From assembly GCA_021234155.1 (NCBI GenBank), contig JAJEKV010000017.1, positions 5,325,388 to 5,389,387 of the forward strand: 64,000 nt of DNA, in the 5' to 3' direction. Below the pieces are notes generated by a model. That model made no database searches and was not told the origin of the DNA. It worked only from the letters and a program-made list of their open reading frames with translations. The translations under genes were made by a program, and so were the position numbers. Below are positions 34,801 to 44,994 of the stretch, piece by piece; position 1 is the stretch's first letter; each line of letters opens with the position of its first letter. This DNA comes from Isoetes taiwanensis. Its lineage: Eukaryota > Streptophyta > Lycopodiopsida > Isoetales > Isoetaceae.

Positions 34801-35484
34801 GCTTCTTCCGTACAGGCCGAGCCATAAATTATCGGCGTGCCAAAACCCATAGAGCTTACAAAGATCCCAAACACAAGCTCTGACCACCATAGCCGAGTGC
34901 CAAAACCTCTGAGAAACCTCTGGAAAAAACGAAATTTGCTGAGAAACCTCTGGGAATTAGCCGAGAACACTTAGATGATTCATGCATATAATAGAAAAGC
35001 CATCCATATGTACTTTGGCAATGCCAGATCCATGTCTTCTTGCGAGAATGTTTCAGCATATTTCTATCTTGCAGCATGTATAACAGTGGCCATATGCACC
35101 CATACACTACACTGCCCAAAGGTGAATCGATGGGTCACAGATCACACAGGATCTTCATCCAGCAACAAAAGAAACCTGTTATTTGCTACAACGACCTTGT
35201 TCAAAATCCTGTTGTTTTCCAGCTTCAAAACTTGGCTATTGCGAAATTTAGCTGCTGCAAAAAGACTTGGCTAGCTACTGCAAAAAGACATGGCTACTCT
35301 GACCACCATAGCCAGAGTGCCAAAATCGGCTGCTATAAGCTCGGAATTCGATCCGGAGGAAAACCCTTTCTTTTCCTTTCTTTCTTTTTTTATTGATCTT
35401 TGTCGTCCGTTCAAAGAGGGAATCAACGTGGACCACCCGATCTAGGGCACAGACACACATAAAAACATTATAATATATATAGGA
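31841..35484 (-). mobile_element. Non-autonomous Helitron with possible gene cargo
   Basis: On the minus strand it starts at 35484 with TCCTATATATATTATAATGT after A. It ends with hairpin CCCAGC-AAC-GCTGGG, TACCGTAA and CTAG at 31841 before T. Joining 31840 to 35485 restores the array sequence tctagtagatattgtttttg exactly. The 3.6-kb interior is not purine-rich and looks like ordinary gene sequence. Stretches that could be exons on the minus strand are near 34710-34970 (contains GFGTPIIYGSACTEEAKIAG) and 34150-34400 (contains ESIDAHAHEEGIKLV), but I recognise none. No Rep/helicase. Confidence 0.87.
31936..31990. repeat. (TATC/TGTC)n microsatellite
   Basis: Imperfect run of TCTA/TATC, TTTA and TGTC units just inside the Helitron 3' end. 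Confidence 0.85.
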
Positions 35485-35602
35485 TATTGTTTTTGCTCCT
35501 GATTGAAAGATTATATTTTGTAGAAATCCAAAAACTTTGTGTTTACTTCAATTAAAAGATTAGAATACGTATGTTTTACTAAAGTTGTTTCCTTATGTTG
35601 TT

Positions 35603-35674
35603 GTGGTTGTAGTTTAGTGGTTAGAATTCCACGTTGTGGCCGTGGAGACCTGGGCTCGACTTCCAGCAACCACA
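35603..35674 (+). tRNA. tRNA-His(GTG)-like copy
   Basis: Type B. CTCGACTTCCAG gives one G:U in the T stem; otherwise consensus. Confidence 0.75.
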
Positions 35675-36266
35675 AATATCTCGTATTTATATTCTTTGTA
35701 ATATGAGGCTTCTGCAATTCATCTTTGTAATATGAGGCTTCTGCAATTCATCTCAAAGGCATCGTTCAACCTTACTCGTTGAGCATTTCCTTGTGGAGAT
35801 TCTACTAGACGGTGTCCATAACATGTGTCCAGACATGAAGAATGTGGATCCAAAAAATGTAAACCGTCAGAAGGCATGCTTATTTTGAAAAGTAGAACCA
35901 CGACAAGGGAATCCATACCATCTCTGCACTCCATCCTCTATCCATTCTATTCCATGGCTAATGCTAAACTCCAGGAACCCTAAATAATTCGCAGTTGATA
36001 CTCTATTTCATCTATGGAGACGATGACATCTACAACTATTTATTCACTCCATTACTTCTGCTCATTTACACGTTGATAAAAATCCGCGACATCCCTGGGC
36101 AGTATGTTTGTAGTAGATAGAAGCTTTGTTTCCGATTGAAGGATTGTAGGTTACAGGAATCCAGAGACTATGTGTTTTCTTCGGTGACAAAATTATCATA
36201 AGATCCCTTTTTGCACACGATGGTAAATGTATTGAAGTTATATATGATGTGGATGTGGTTGTGGTT

Positions 36267-36338
36267 GTGGTTGTAGTTTAGTGGTTAGAATTCCACGTTG
36301 TGGCCGTGGAGATATGGGCTCGACTCCCAGCAACCACA
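36267..36338 (+). pseudogene. tRNA-His(GTG)-like copy, T-stem change
   Basis: Type A with the GATATGGG variant, preceded by extra GTGGTT repeats. Confidence 0.75.
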
Positions 36339-36645
36339 AAAACTCACTATACATTAATCTTAGAAGCCAATTCAATGGCTAATGCCCACTAAACGATTCA
36401 AAATTGGCACTCTATGACATCTATGAACACGAATATATCTAAAACTCTATATTCAATGCATGACATCCACTCATTTTACATGTGATAAAAATGCCCATCA
36501 TTGTCGTGCATATAAGTTTCTAGTAGATATTGTTTTTGCTCATGATTGAAAGATTATATTTTGTAGAAATTCAAAAACTTTGCGTTTACTTCAATTAAAA
36601 GATTAGAATACGTATGTTTTACTAAAGTTGTTTCCTTATGTTGTT

Positions 36646-36717
36646 GTGGTTGTAGTTTAGTGGTTAGAATTCCACGTTGTGGCCGTGGAGACCTGGGCTC
36701 GACTCCCAGCAACCACA
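36646..36717 (+). tRNA. tRNA-His(GTG)-like copy, intact cloverleaf
   Basis: Type B consensus copy. Confidence 0.8.
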
Positions 36718-37148
36718 AATATGTTGTATTTATATGCTTTGTAATATGAGGCTTCTGCAATTCATCTCAAAGGCATCGTTCAACCTTACTCGTTGAGCAT
36801 TTCCTTGTGGAGATTATACTAGACGTTGTCCATAACATGTGTTGAAGAATGTGGATCCAAAAAATGTAAACCGTCATAAAGCATGATTATTTTGAAAAGT
36901 AGAATCCCAATAATGAAGTCCCACGACAAGGGAATCCATACCATCTCTGCTCATTTACACGTTGATAAAAATCCGCGACATCCCTGGGCAGTATGTTTGT
37001 AGTAGGTAGAAGCTTTGTTTCCGATTGAAGGATTGTAGGTTACAGGAATCCAGAGACTATGTGTTTTCTTCGGTGACAAAATTATCATAAGATCCCTTTT
37101 TTCACACGATGGTAAATGTATTGAAGTTATATTGATGTGGATGTGATT

Positions 37149-37220
37149 GTGGTTGTAGTTTAGTGGTTAGAATTCCACGTTGTGGACGTGGAGACTTGGG
37201 CTCGACTCCCAGCAACCACA
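37149..37220 (+). tRNA. tRNA-His(GTG)-like copy, minor changes
   Basis: Type A. Loop TTGTGGA and GACTTGGG. GTG anticodon kept; one T-stem pair becomes U:G. Confidence 0.72.
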
Positions 37221-37539
37221 AAAAATCACTATACATTATTCTTACAAGCCAATTTAATGGCTAATGCCCACCTGTCTTTACAATAAACCATTCACAATTG
37301 GCACTCTATGACATCTATGAACACGAATATATCTAAAACTCTATATTCAATGCATGACATCCACTCATTTTACATGTGATAAAAATGCCCATCATTGTCG
37401 TGCATATAAGTTTCTAGTAGATATTGTTTTTGCTCCTGATTGAAAGATTATATTTTGTAGAAATCCAAAAACTTTGTGTTTACTTCAATTAGAAAATTAG
37501 AATACGTATGTTTTACTAAAGTTGTTTCCTTATGTTGTT

Positions 37540-37611
37540 GTGGTTGTAGTCTTGTGGTTAGAATTCCACGTTGTGGCCGTGGAGACCTGGGCTCGACTCC
37601 CAGCAACCACA
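37540..37611 (+). pseudogene. tRNA-His(GTG)-like copy, D-arm change
   Basis: Type B. GTCTTGTGG replaces GTTTAGTGG, altering the D arm and internal A box. Anticodon and T arm are consensus. Confidence 0.75.
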
Positions 37612-38189
37612 AATATCTTGTATTTATATTCTTTGTAATATGAGGCTTCTGCAATTCATCTCAAAGGCATCGTTCAACCTTACTCGTTGAGCATTTCCTT
37701 GTGAAGATTATACTAGACGTTGTCCATAACATGTGTCCAGACATGAAGAATGTGGATCCAAAAAATGTAAACCGTCAGAAGGCATGCTTATTTTGAAAAG
37801 TAGAATCCTAATAATGAAGTCCCACGACAAGGGAATCCATACCATCTCTGCACTCCATCCTCTATCCATTCTATTCCATGGCTAATGCTAAACTCCAGGA
37901 ACCCTAAATAATTCGCAGTTGATACTCTATTTCATCTATGGAGACGATGACATCTACAACTATTTATTCACTCCATTACTTCTGCTCATTTACACGTTGA
38001 TAAAAATCCGCGACATCCCTGGGCAGTATGTTTGTAGCAGGTAGAAGCTTTGTTTCCGATTGAAGGATTGTAGGTTACAGGAATCCAGAGACTATGTGTT
38101 TTCTTCGGTGACAAAATTATCATAAGATCCCTTTTTGCACATGATGGTAAATGTATTGAAGTTATATTGATGTGGATGTGGTTGTGGTT

Positions 38190-38261
38190 GTGGTTGTAGT
38201 TTAGTGGTTAGAATTCCACGTTGTGGCCGTGGAGATATGGGCTCGACTCCCAGCAACCACA
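38190..38261 (+). pseudogene. tRNA-His(GTG)-like copy, T-stem change
   Basis: Type A with GATATGGG, like 36267. Confidence 0.75.
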
Positions 38262-38580
38262 AAAACTCACTATACATTAATCTTAGAAGCCAATTCAATG
38301 GCTAATGCCCACTTGTCTTTACACTAAACCATTCAAAATTGGCACTCTATGACATCTATGAACACGAATATATCTAAAACTCTATATTCAATGCATGACA
38401 TCCACTCATTTTACATGTGATAAAAATGCCCATCATTGTCGTGCATATAAGTTTCTAGTAGATATTGTTTTTGCTCCTGATTGAAAGATTATATTTTGTA
38501 GAAATTCAAAAACTTTGTGTTTACTTCAATTAAAAGATTAGAATACGTATGTTTTACTAAAGTTGTTTCCTTATGTTGTT

Positions 38581-38652
38581 GTGGTTGTAGTTTAGTGGTT
38601 AGAATTCCACGTTGTGGCCGTGGAGGCCTGGGCACGACTCCCAGCAACCACA
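38581..38652 (+). pseudogene. tRNA-His(GTG)-like copy, B box damaged
   Basis: Type B. GGGCACGACTCCC replaces GGGCTCGACTCCC, which should weaken the internal Pol III B box. Confidence 0.75.
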
Positions 38653-39212
38653 AATATGTTGTATTTATATTCTTTGTAATATGAGGCTTCTGCAATTATC
38701 GTTCAACCTTACTCGTTGAGCATTTCCTTGTGGAGATTATACTACACGTTGTCCATAACATGTGTCCAGACATGAAGAATGTGGATCCAAAAAATGTAAA
38801 CCGTCAGAAGGCATGCTTATTTTGAAAAGTAGAATCCTAATAATGAAGTCCCACGACAAGGGAATCCATACCATCTCTGCACTCCATCCTCTATCCATTC
38901 TATTCCATGGCTAATGCTAAACTCCAGGAACCCTAAATAATTCGCAGTTGATACTCTATTTCGTCTATGGAGACGATGACATCTACAATTATTTATTCAC
39001 TCCATTACTTCTGCTCATTTACACGTTGATAAAAATCCGCGACATCCCTGGGCAGTATGTTTGTAGTAGGTAGAAGCTTTGTTTTCGATTGAAGGATTGT
39101 AGGTTACAGGAATCCAGAGACTATGTGTTTTCTTCGGTGACAAAATTATCATAAGATCCCTTTTTTCACACGATGGTAAATGTATTGAAGTTATATTGAT
39201 GTGGATGTGATT

Positions 39213-39284
39213 GTGGTTGTAGTTTAGTGGTTAGAATTCCACGTTGTGGCCGTGGAGACCTGGGCTCGACTCCCAGCAACCACA
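39213..39284 (+). tRNA. tRNA-His(GTG)-like copy, intact cloverleaf
   Basis: Type A consensus copy. Confidence 0.8.
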
Positions 39285-39603
39285 AAAAATCATTATACAT
39301 TAATCTTACAAGCCAATTCAATGGCTAATGCCCACCTGTCTTTACACTAAACCATTCAAAATTGGCACTCTATGACATCTATGAACACGAATATATCTAA
39401 AACTCTATATTCAATGCATGACATCCACTCATTTTACATGTGATAAAAATGCCCATCATTGTCGTGCATATAAGTTTCTAGTAGATATTGTTTTTGCTCC
39501 TGATTGAAAGATTATATTTTGTAGAAATCCAAAAACTTTGTGTTTACTTCAATTAGAAAATTAGAATACGTATGTTTTACTAAAGTTGTTTCCTTATGTT
39601 GTT

Positions 39604-39675
39604 GTGGTTGTAGTTTAGTGGTTAGAATTCCACGTTGTGGCCGTGGAGACCTGGGCTCGACTCCCAGCAACCACA
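39604..39675 (+). tRNA. tRNA-His(GTG)-like copy, intact cloverleaf
   Basis: Type B consensus copy. Confidence 0.8.
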
Positions 39676-40042
39676 AATATGTTGTATTTATATTCTTTGT
39701 AATATGAGGCTTCTGCAATTCATCTCAAAGGCATCGTTCAACCTTACTCGTTGAGCATTTCCTTGTGGAGATTATACTAGACGTTGTCCATAACATGTGT
39801 CCAGACATGAAGAATGTGGATCCAAAAAATGTAAACCGTCATAAAGCATGCTTATTTTGAAAAGTAGAATCCCAATAATGAAGTCCCACGACAAGGGAAT
39901 CCATACCATCTCTGCACTCCATCCTCTATCCATTTTATTCCATGGCTAATGCTAAACTCCAGGAACCCTAAATAATTCGCAGTTGATACTCTATTTCGTC
40001 TATGGAGACGATGACATCTACAATTATTTATTCACTCCATTA

Positions 40043-40077
40043 CTAGGATGGGTCCTGATCTACACATAAGTGGCCGA
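40043..40077. repeat. Terminal short direct repeat B2
   Basis: 35 bp beginning ctaggatgggtcctgatc, identical to 41041-41075. Marks the border with the tRNA-His array. Confidence 0.85.
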
Positions 40078-41003
40078 AGTGAAGTGGTATTCTCATTGAG
40101 CTTTGTGAAATCGTTGAATACAAATTGATTCCCCTATTAGGGTAGAGCTTTGAAAGAACGTGAAATATAAATGCTCCGAAACTAGACAATCATCGAGAGC
40201 GCGAAGAGACTACGAAACACAAGATGAACAAAGATCTTTCATCCGCCGCTCGGTTTATACAAGGAAGAGAAAACTGGTGCTCGCTTCTCCCCGGGATGCA
40301 AGCCCCGTCCTTGCGCAATCCCGTGCATCTCGATCACCAAGAGACCTCAGAATCAACCTGCAAAGGCAACGATGAAGAAAAAACCCGTCAAGGAGTTAGG
40401 CGCCCTGCGCAATAATATATCAAATATCCAATCAAGTCCAGAGGCGCCAGGGCCACGCTGAACAAAGGAACAACAGCCGACCAATCGAAAATCGTCCGCG
40501 GAATGACCATCGCGGAGAAAAATATTCGATTAGTGCTGCCTCAGAGGCTACAATGCCACGCTGAGGGATGAAAAATTGGAGGATGCCTCGAGGCTCTGTG
40601 AGCCACGCTGAGAACACTGAACCATAAGAACATATAAACTTGCCAAGAACATCAGACAACGAAAAACATGGAGGGTGCCAGAGGCAGTAAAGCAATCTGA
40701 GAGGTAGAGAAAGAAGACAGAAACCGTAGATGGTCACTTGACCAAAGGAAAAGAGGAATAACAACATGGAACAAACATGAACAATTTACTGCCAACAAAC
40801 CCAAGAAACTCAACCGAACCAGAGCCAATGAACCCTATACCATCCGAGAAGAACACAAAGAGAGGGAGGGAAGGGCGGGAAGGTAGGTAGAAGGCGCTAA
40901 AGACAACAAAGCAAAGCTCAAGAGAATGCCGATAGCCAACCAAGGGAAAAACCGGTCTATAAATAGGAGGGCGTGATACTGGGGCGTCCCCATCCAAGGA
41001 ATG
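40078..41003 (-). repeat. A2-like terminal region of the YR retroelement
   Basis: Non-coding block between the two B copies. The motif gccacgctga occurs three times (about 40454, 40558 and 40602). Its inner end (40880-41038) is near-identical to 58913-59061. No gene seen. Confidence 0.6.
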
Positions 41004-41033
41004 ACGGTTCTATTGCTATCGCAATAGAACCGT
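41004..41033. repeat. Perfect 13-bp hairpin of the YR retroelement
   Basis: ACGGTTCTATTGC-TATC-GCAATAGAACCGT. The outer GGAATG/CATTCC extends the pairing with a 2-nt bulge. Repeated at 59027-59056. Confidence 0.9.
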
Positions 41034-41040
41034 AGCATTC

Positions 41041-41075
41041 CTAGGATGGGTCCTGATCTACACATAAGTGGCCGA
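41041..41075. repeat. Internal short direct repeat B1
   Basis: Identical 35-bp partner of 40043-40077, directly adjoining the hairpin block. Confidence 0.85.
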
Positions 41076-41092
41076 TAGAAGAGGAACCTACC

Positions 41093-41884
41093 TCAAAGAC
41101 CAAGATGGCGGGATACAGTGAGGCGCTCCTGAATGTCGGGTAGAATGTAGCGCGAGTGGGAAGCAGCAGAGTGCCAACGCCCGTGAGAGCGGACAATGTC
41201 AGAAGGGACAGACGTAGCAGCAACTGTGGTAGCACCGCCCCTACGGCCTGCATGGGTGCCAAAATCCCGAGGCTCCAAACCGATAAGACGCAGGGACTCA
41301 AACCACCACCTAATCCGGCAAAGAAAGATATGACAAAGGCCGTGGAGGACAAGGATGAGCGAAAAAAGAGGGCCGCCTCGTGGGCTCTGAGAAGAAGCAA
41401 AAACAAACAGACGGACAACAAACGCCGCAGAATAACATGACAGGCGTATGGGGAAAAGCGCGGGCTATGAGGACCTCCGCCAGCCGATTGGTCGACTTAG
41501 ACCTCGCTGGATGTGCAACTGGACATAGTCTGGGAAAAAGGACAGGTCGCACCAATTCAGGTGCAGTGCCTCGGAAATTCGGAGAAAACCAGCAAAGCAG
41601 ATAGTGACTAGGCACGCTTTCATGAGGCTGCGCCAATCGGCTTGTGAGGGGGCGAGTAGGGAGATGATTTGGCGAACGTGAGACGCAGTCAGAGGTAAAC
41701 GTCGCCGTGAAGAAGAGTGGGTACGAGGGGCGGCTTGGCGGACCAACGCAGGAAGAGGGGCTGAACAAGGCGAAGGAAAGTTGATCAAGCTATGAAAAAA
41801 GGCAATAGCGGCAGAAGCGACCCCTATAGAAGTAGGACTACGATGGGTAGATATTAGAGAGGAGAAGAATGCAGCAACATGCAA
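41093..41884 (-). pseudogene. Tyrosine recombinase of the YR retroelement
   Basis: The N-terminal core (41884-41465) includes KACLVTICFAGFLRISEALH, whose arginine in FLRISEA matches the first catalytic Arg of the lambda-integrase family. The C-terminal core (41278-41093), in another frame, reads PRDFGTHAGRRGGATT, then DIVRSHGRWHSAASHSRYI. It shows the HxxR motif, the conserved GRW and the nucleophile Tyr. Together the R..HxxR..W..Y set is complete, but at least one frameshift divides it between about 41310 and 41465. It would join circular cDNA to the target without duplication, in keeping with the clean array junction. Confidence 0.8.
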
Positions 41885-42427
41885 AGAGGAGGAGGTGTAA
41901 AGATGTAAAAGCCGAGAGTGACACCACCGACTAAATTGAAGCCGTGCGTAAGAATAACGAGCAAAGTTGCTGCGGTCGCGAGACCGAGAAACGAAGCCAT
42001 AGCCGAGGTGAAGAAGGGCAATGAGGGGCCATCATAAAAAGGTAAAATATCTGGAACAAGGGAATAAGCAAGTGTTAATATCAACCAACCAAAAAAGAAA
42101 AAATAACACCATGGACTACTCCAAGCTATACCCAAAACTAACCAACAACTCAGAAACCAGTCCCGACGCTATCAAACAGATGAGAAACAACCTTATGAAA
42201 ATGAACAAACTTTCTAAAAAACATGTGAGATTACAAGAATGATGTGAGAAGAGACAATATTAAGTATTAGAAAAATCACAACGCAAGGCTTAATAGTGTC
42301 TTTGCATGACGACGGACACGCGATGCGGGAAGAAGATGAAGGTAGTAAGGCTGGGAGAATTCATGAAAGAAAGCTGCGTCTCGAACAAAAGATTGCCAAG
42401 TGGAGGAGTCAACAAAGAAGCAAAGGG

Positions 42428-43688
42428 CTACCAAGGGGCGAGAGGGCCAAGAGAAAACAAGTAGTGTGAGGCGGGCCCGGCAAATCCAGGAACATGATGC
42501 AAAACCCGGGGAACCAAGGAAGGTGGAGGAAAGCAAGAGTTGTTAAGCGGATGCCGATCATAAGAAAAAGGCGTTAAGGCGCGATCCGATGAGGATAACA
42601 ATCTTTGGTGTTGAAGATGGCGGGAGAGCATTAAAAGGGCTAGCAAACGATCAACATGATGTGGCCCCCACCGCTCATCTAAGAGGCAAAAGACTGAGGG
42701 GGAAAGAGAAAATTCATCAAAGGCCCGAATTTTGGAAAGATAGTCAGCCCACTCATTCTCCAAGCGTGGAACCCAAACTGGCTCCAACTGAATATGATGC
42801 TGATAGCAGAAAATTAGTACTTCCAGCAGCAAAAAATGAAGCACGGGGGATCGCGAACCGCCATTCTGTAATAAAAAGAACACATTCTGATTGTCCCCAC
42901 GAGCTATCACACAAGAGTCAGACAACAACGAAACACACTGCTGCAAGATCTGAAAAAGAGCAAAGAGTTCACGCCAAGTAGAAGATTGGAGGCGGGCATC
43001 TGCCGAGAAATCTCCAGAAAAAGAGAGAAGCTCAGAACCCGGACGTGAAAGCCAACCACCCCATCCCTCATCACTGGCATAAACCCAAGGTAGAACTGAC
43101 CACAGCAGGCGGCCACAATGGGGCTCTGTCAAACTGACAAATAAGGGTCTGCCAAAGCTGGACCTCCTGTTTTGCAAGGGGAGATAGAAGAAGGGGAGTA
43201 TCCCAAAGGTCGGCCTGGCGTAGATCAAAATGGAGACCACAAGACAAGGCAGCACACAGACGACCCAGGACCAAGCGCAGGGATTGGATAAAGCCAAGAA
43301 AACGGGCAATCAGGCGAGGAGTGACAACTTGGGAAGACAACAAACTAGAACACAGAGACAAGACCCGTTCCTTCTTAGCCCGGGATATACGAAAGAAGCC
43401 CTCATGAGCGTCCACTATGAAACCTAAGAAAATTGTGCAATGTGAGAGACGAAACCGACACTTCTTCCAAGCTAAGAGAAAACCGGCCCGTTGCAAATCA
43501 GAAATGACGCGGATCAGAGAACCTCGGGGACATGTTTGGCATAAGAATAAAATATCATCGACATAGGGTAAGCAACGGACTACGACCCGCCAAACGTGGA
43601 CGTCCCCTACTGGGTATGCGGTGCTCTCACCGTATACAAAAGGGAGTTCTTCCCCACACCAGCTCCATGTCGATACGGGGCCCTCCAC
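42428..43688 (-). pseudogene. Reverse transcriptase-RNase H of the YR retroelement
   Basis: The RT part (43688-43071) has the catalytic box YVDDILFLC. The next block, HCTIFLGFIVDAHEGFFRIS, and a thumb-like RLIARFLGFIQSLRL resemble DIRS-group RT. RNase H follows one frame over (43309-42428), with the acidic residues in VYASDEGWGGWL, STWREL, ARGDNQNVFFLLQNG and NEWADYLSK. One frameshift lies in the overlap. RT sequence before YVDD is short and does not look like a normal finger/palm region, so the 5' part is probably deleted or replaced near 43620. The gene precedes the tyrosine recombinase. Confidence 0.82.
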
Positions 43689-43690
43689 AT

Positions 43691-44994
43691 ATCATCGCAC
43701 CCGTGAACGAGTCCCGGTGGGAAGAGTGAAGGTGTCATTCTACCCCTCCCTCGGGGCCTACCTAGTCAGAAGCGTAAACATACATGTCCGCATTCAACAG
43801 ATCCTCCATCCACCCAGAGGGGTGGTATATCAACATCTGCATAGACAGGGTCAAGACATCACATGGGGAACCCTACCTAAGGCCTGCTCAGACTCAAGGG
43901 GGATCGACGGCTTGGGTCTCGAGAAGTTCATTGCGCATGTAATTCATGGCAATGGATTTGGCTGGCATAAGAACATGGCATAGGGTTGTCCACTCCATCC
44001 GCCTCTCCCGTGGCACACTTTGCGAGTAGGCTGAAAAGTGTTGGGACTCGATCAGAAGCCCACGGATGCATACAGCCGAAGGGGCTATTCCCGGTCTCAT
44101 CCTCCCGCCCGATGGGGGGTAGGGATCACTCCCTCCAGATCTACATGCCGACTCGAGGTGACTAGAGGGCCACCGCCCGTGATTCGACTCCAACTTTGGA
44201 AAGTGTACACCACTTCACGGGTGTCGAGCCCATGCCTTTACCCGCACTTTCGGTGGTAAGCCATTAGACCTAGTCACAATGATCCCCGGTAGGAGGGCAC
44301 ACGGGGGATGGATTCAGAGTCGAGAACATGAACCTCCTTCTTTGCCGGGTCCGCCCCTTCACCCACAACCAGGTGTGGCTCTTGTACACAGGCCGAATCT
44401 ACAGTGTGCTAGAGAGGCTACTCTAGGAGCATCAACTACAAGCTTTAGGGCCTCTACCCCCCTTCCCAATACAAGGAGTTCACAGAGATACATCATCCAA
44501 ATACATCACAGAAGAACTAAAGAACTAGATCTAATCATAGAGTTAGGTTCTTTAGTTAGTGTCCGAGATCTAAGTTCTAGATAGCTACTATGGGCAATTT
44601 AATAGTCTAAACCTACTGATTCTATGACTAGAAGACGGTTTAAGCTATTAAATTGACCAAATACCTGATCCTTGAGTGGCTCCTCCTGACCTGAGTTCAA
44701 CCATCCCGGCGAAATGGCCGAATTTAATCGGGGGAACTGATGGTGCAATTCTGGGCAGGCGCTCCCGGGAGGCGGGTTTTGGCTCCTGGGGCAGCCAAAA
44801 CTGAGCTCTAAAACCCTAAGGACGAAAAACTAGCAAGCTAGGGTTTTCCTACCCTAAATAGACATGGGGTTTAGGCTAGGGTTTCCAATTACCCAATTTG
44901 GCATGTGGGATAATTGGAAAGGCCCCACTTGCCTTTAATGGCTAGGTGGCAAAATATGCCAACATGGAAAGGTGTGCCCTCATTAATGTGCACA
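43691..44994. other. Non-coding retroelement sequence, probable LTR continuation
   Basis: No convincing coding sequence. Together with 48627-48782 it may be the 3' LTR (minus) of the chromodomain gypsy element, split by the tandem Helitrons. Support is a polypurine stretch (aaggtggggag, minus strand) followed by TGTGACG, a common chromovirus LTR start. The other LTR end and a matching 5' LTR were not found. A hairpin lies at 44516-44556. Confidence 0.45.
44516..44556. repeat. Hairpin
   Basis: Arms ACTAAAGAACTA and TAGGTTCTTTAGT pair over about 12 bp with one bulge; the loop is about 16 nt. Confidence 0.7.

Larger units (their letters stand above)
35485..40042 (+). repeat. tRNA-His array, segment 6
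   Basis: About four and a half units with nine tRNA-like copies. Two alternating contexts recur: type A (preceded by gtgatt or gtggtt, followed by aaaaactcactatac) and type B (preceded by tatgttgtt, followed by aaatat). A to B is 379-391 bp; B to A is about 630-650 bp, or shorter where deleted; the period is about 1.03 kb. Confidence 0.92.
40043..43690 (-). mobile_element. DIRS/PAT/Ngaro-like tyrosine-recombinase retrotransposon, 3' part
   Basis: On the minus strand it carries reverse transcriptase, RNase H and then a tyrosine recombinase, the order of YR retrotransposons. Downstream of the recombinase, a 35-bp block (41075-41041) recurs at the element edge (40077-40043). The sequence between them starts with a hairpin block that also occurs at 59061-58913. 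That fits split direct repeats B1-A2-B2, with A1 near 59061. No integrase, LTR or target duplication was seen. Such elements are well known in algae, fungi and animals; I know of few in land plants. The 5' part (gag, RT N-terminus) is missing or replaced upstream of about 43620. The array unit is cut at ccatta|ct. Confidence 0.78.

Noticed and set aside
35485-40042. CRISPR-like array because of regular repeats
   Set aside because: Units are about 1 kb with internal tRNAs, not 20-40-bp repeats with unique spacers.
41093-41278. Phage integrase or bacterial contamination
   Set aside because: The recombinase lies beside a DIRS-type RT/RNase H with repeat structure and sits in the plant array; no bacterial genes or Shine-Dalgarno spacing nearby.
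44160-44290. Possible second tRNA or SINE head (GGGCTCGACACCC on the minus strand)
   Set aside because: Only a B-box-like string; no cloverleaf can be folded around it by eye.
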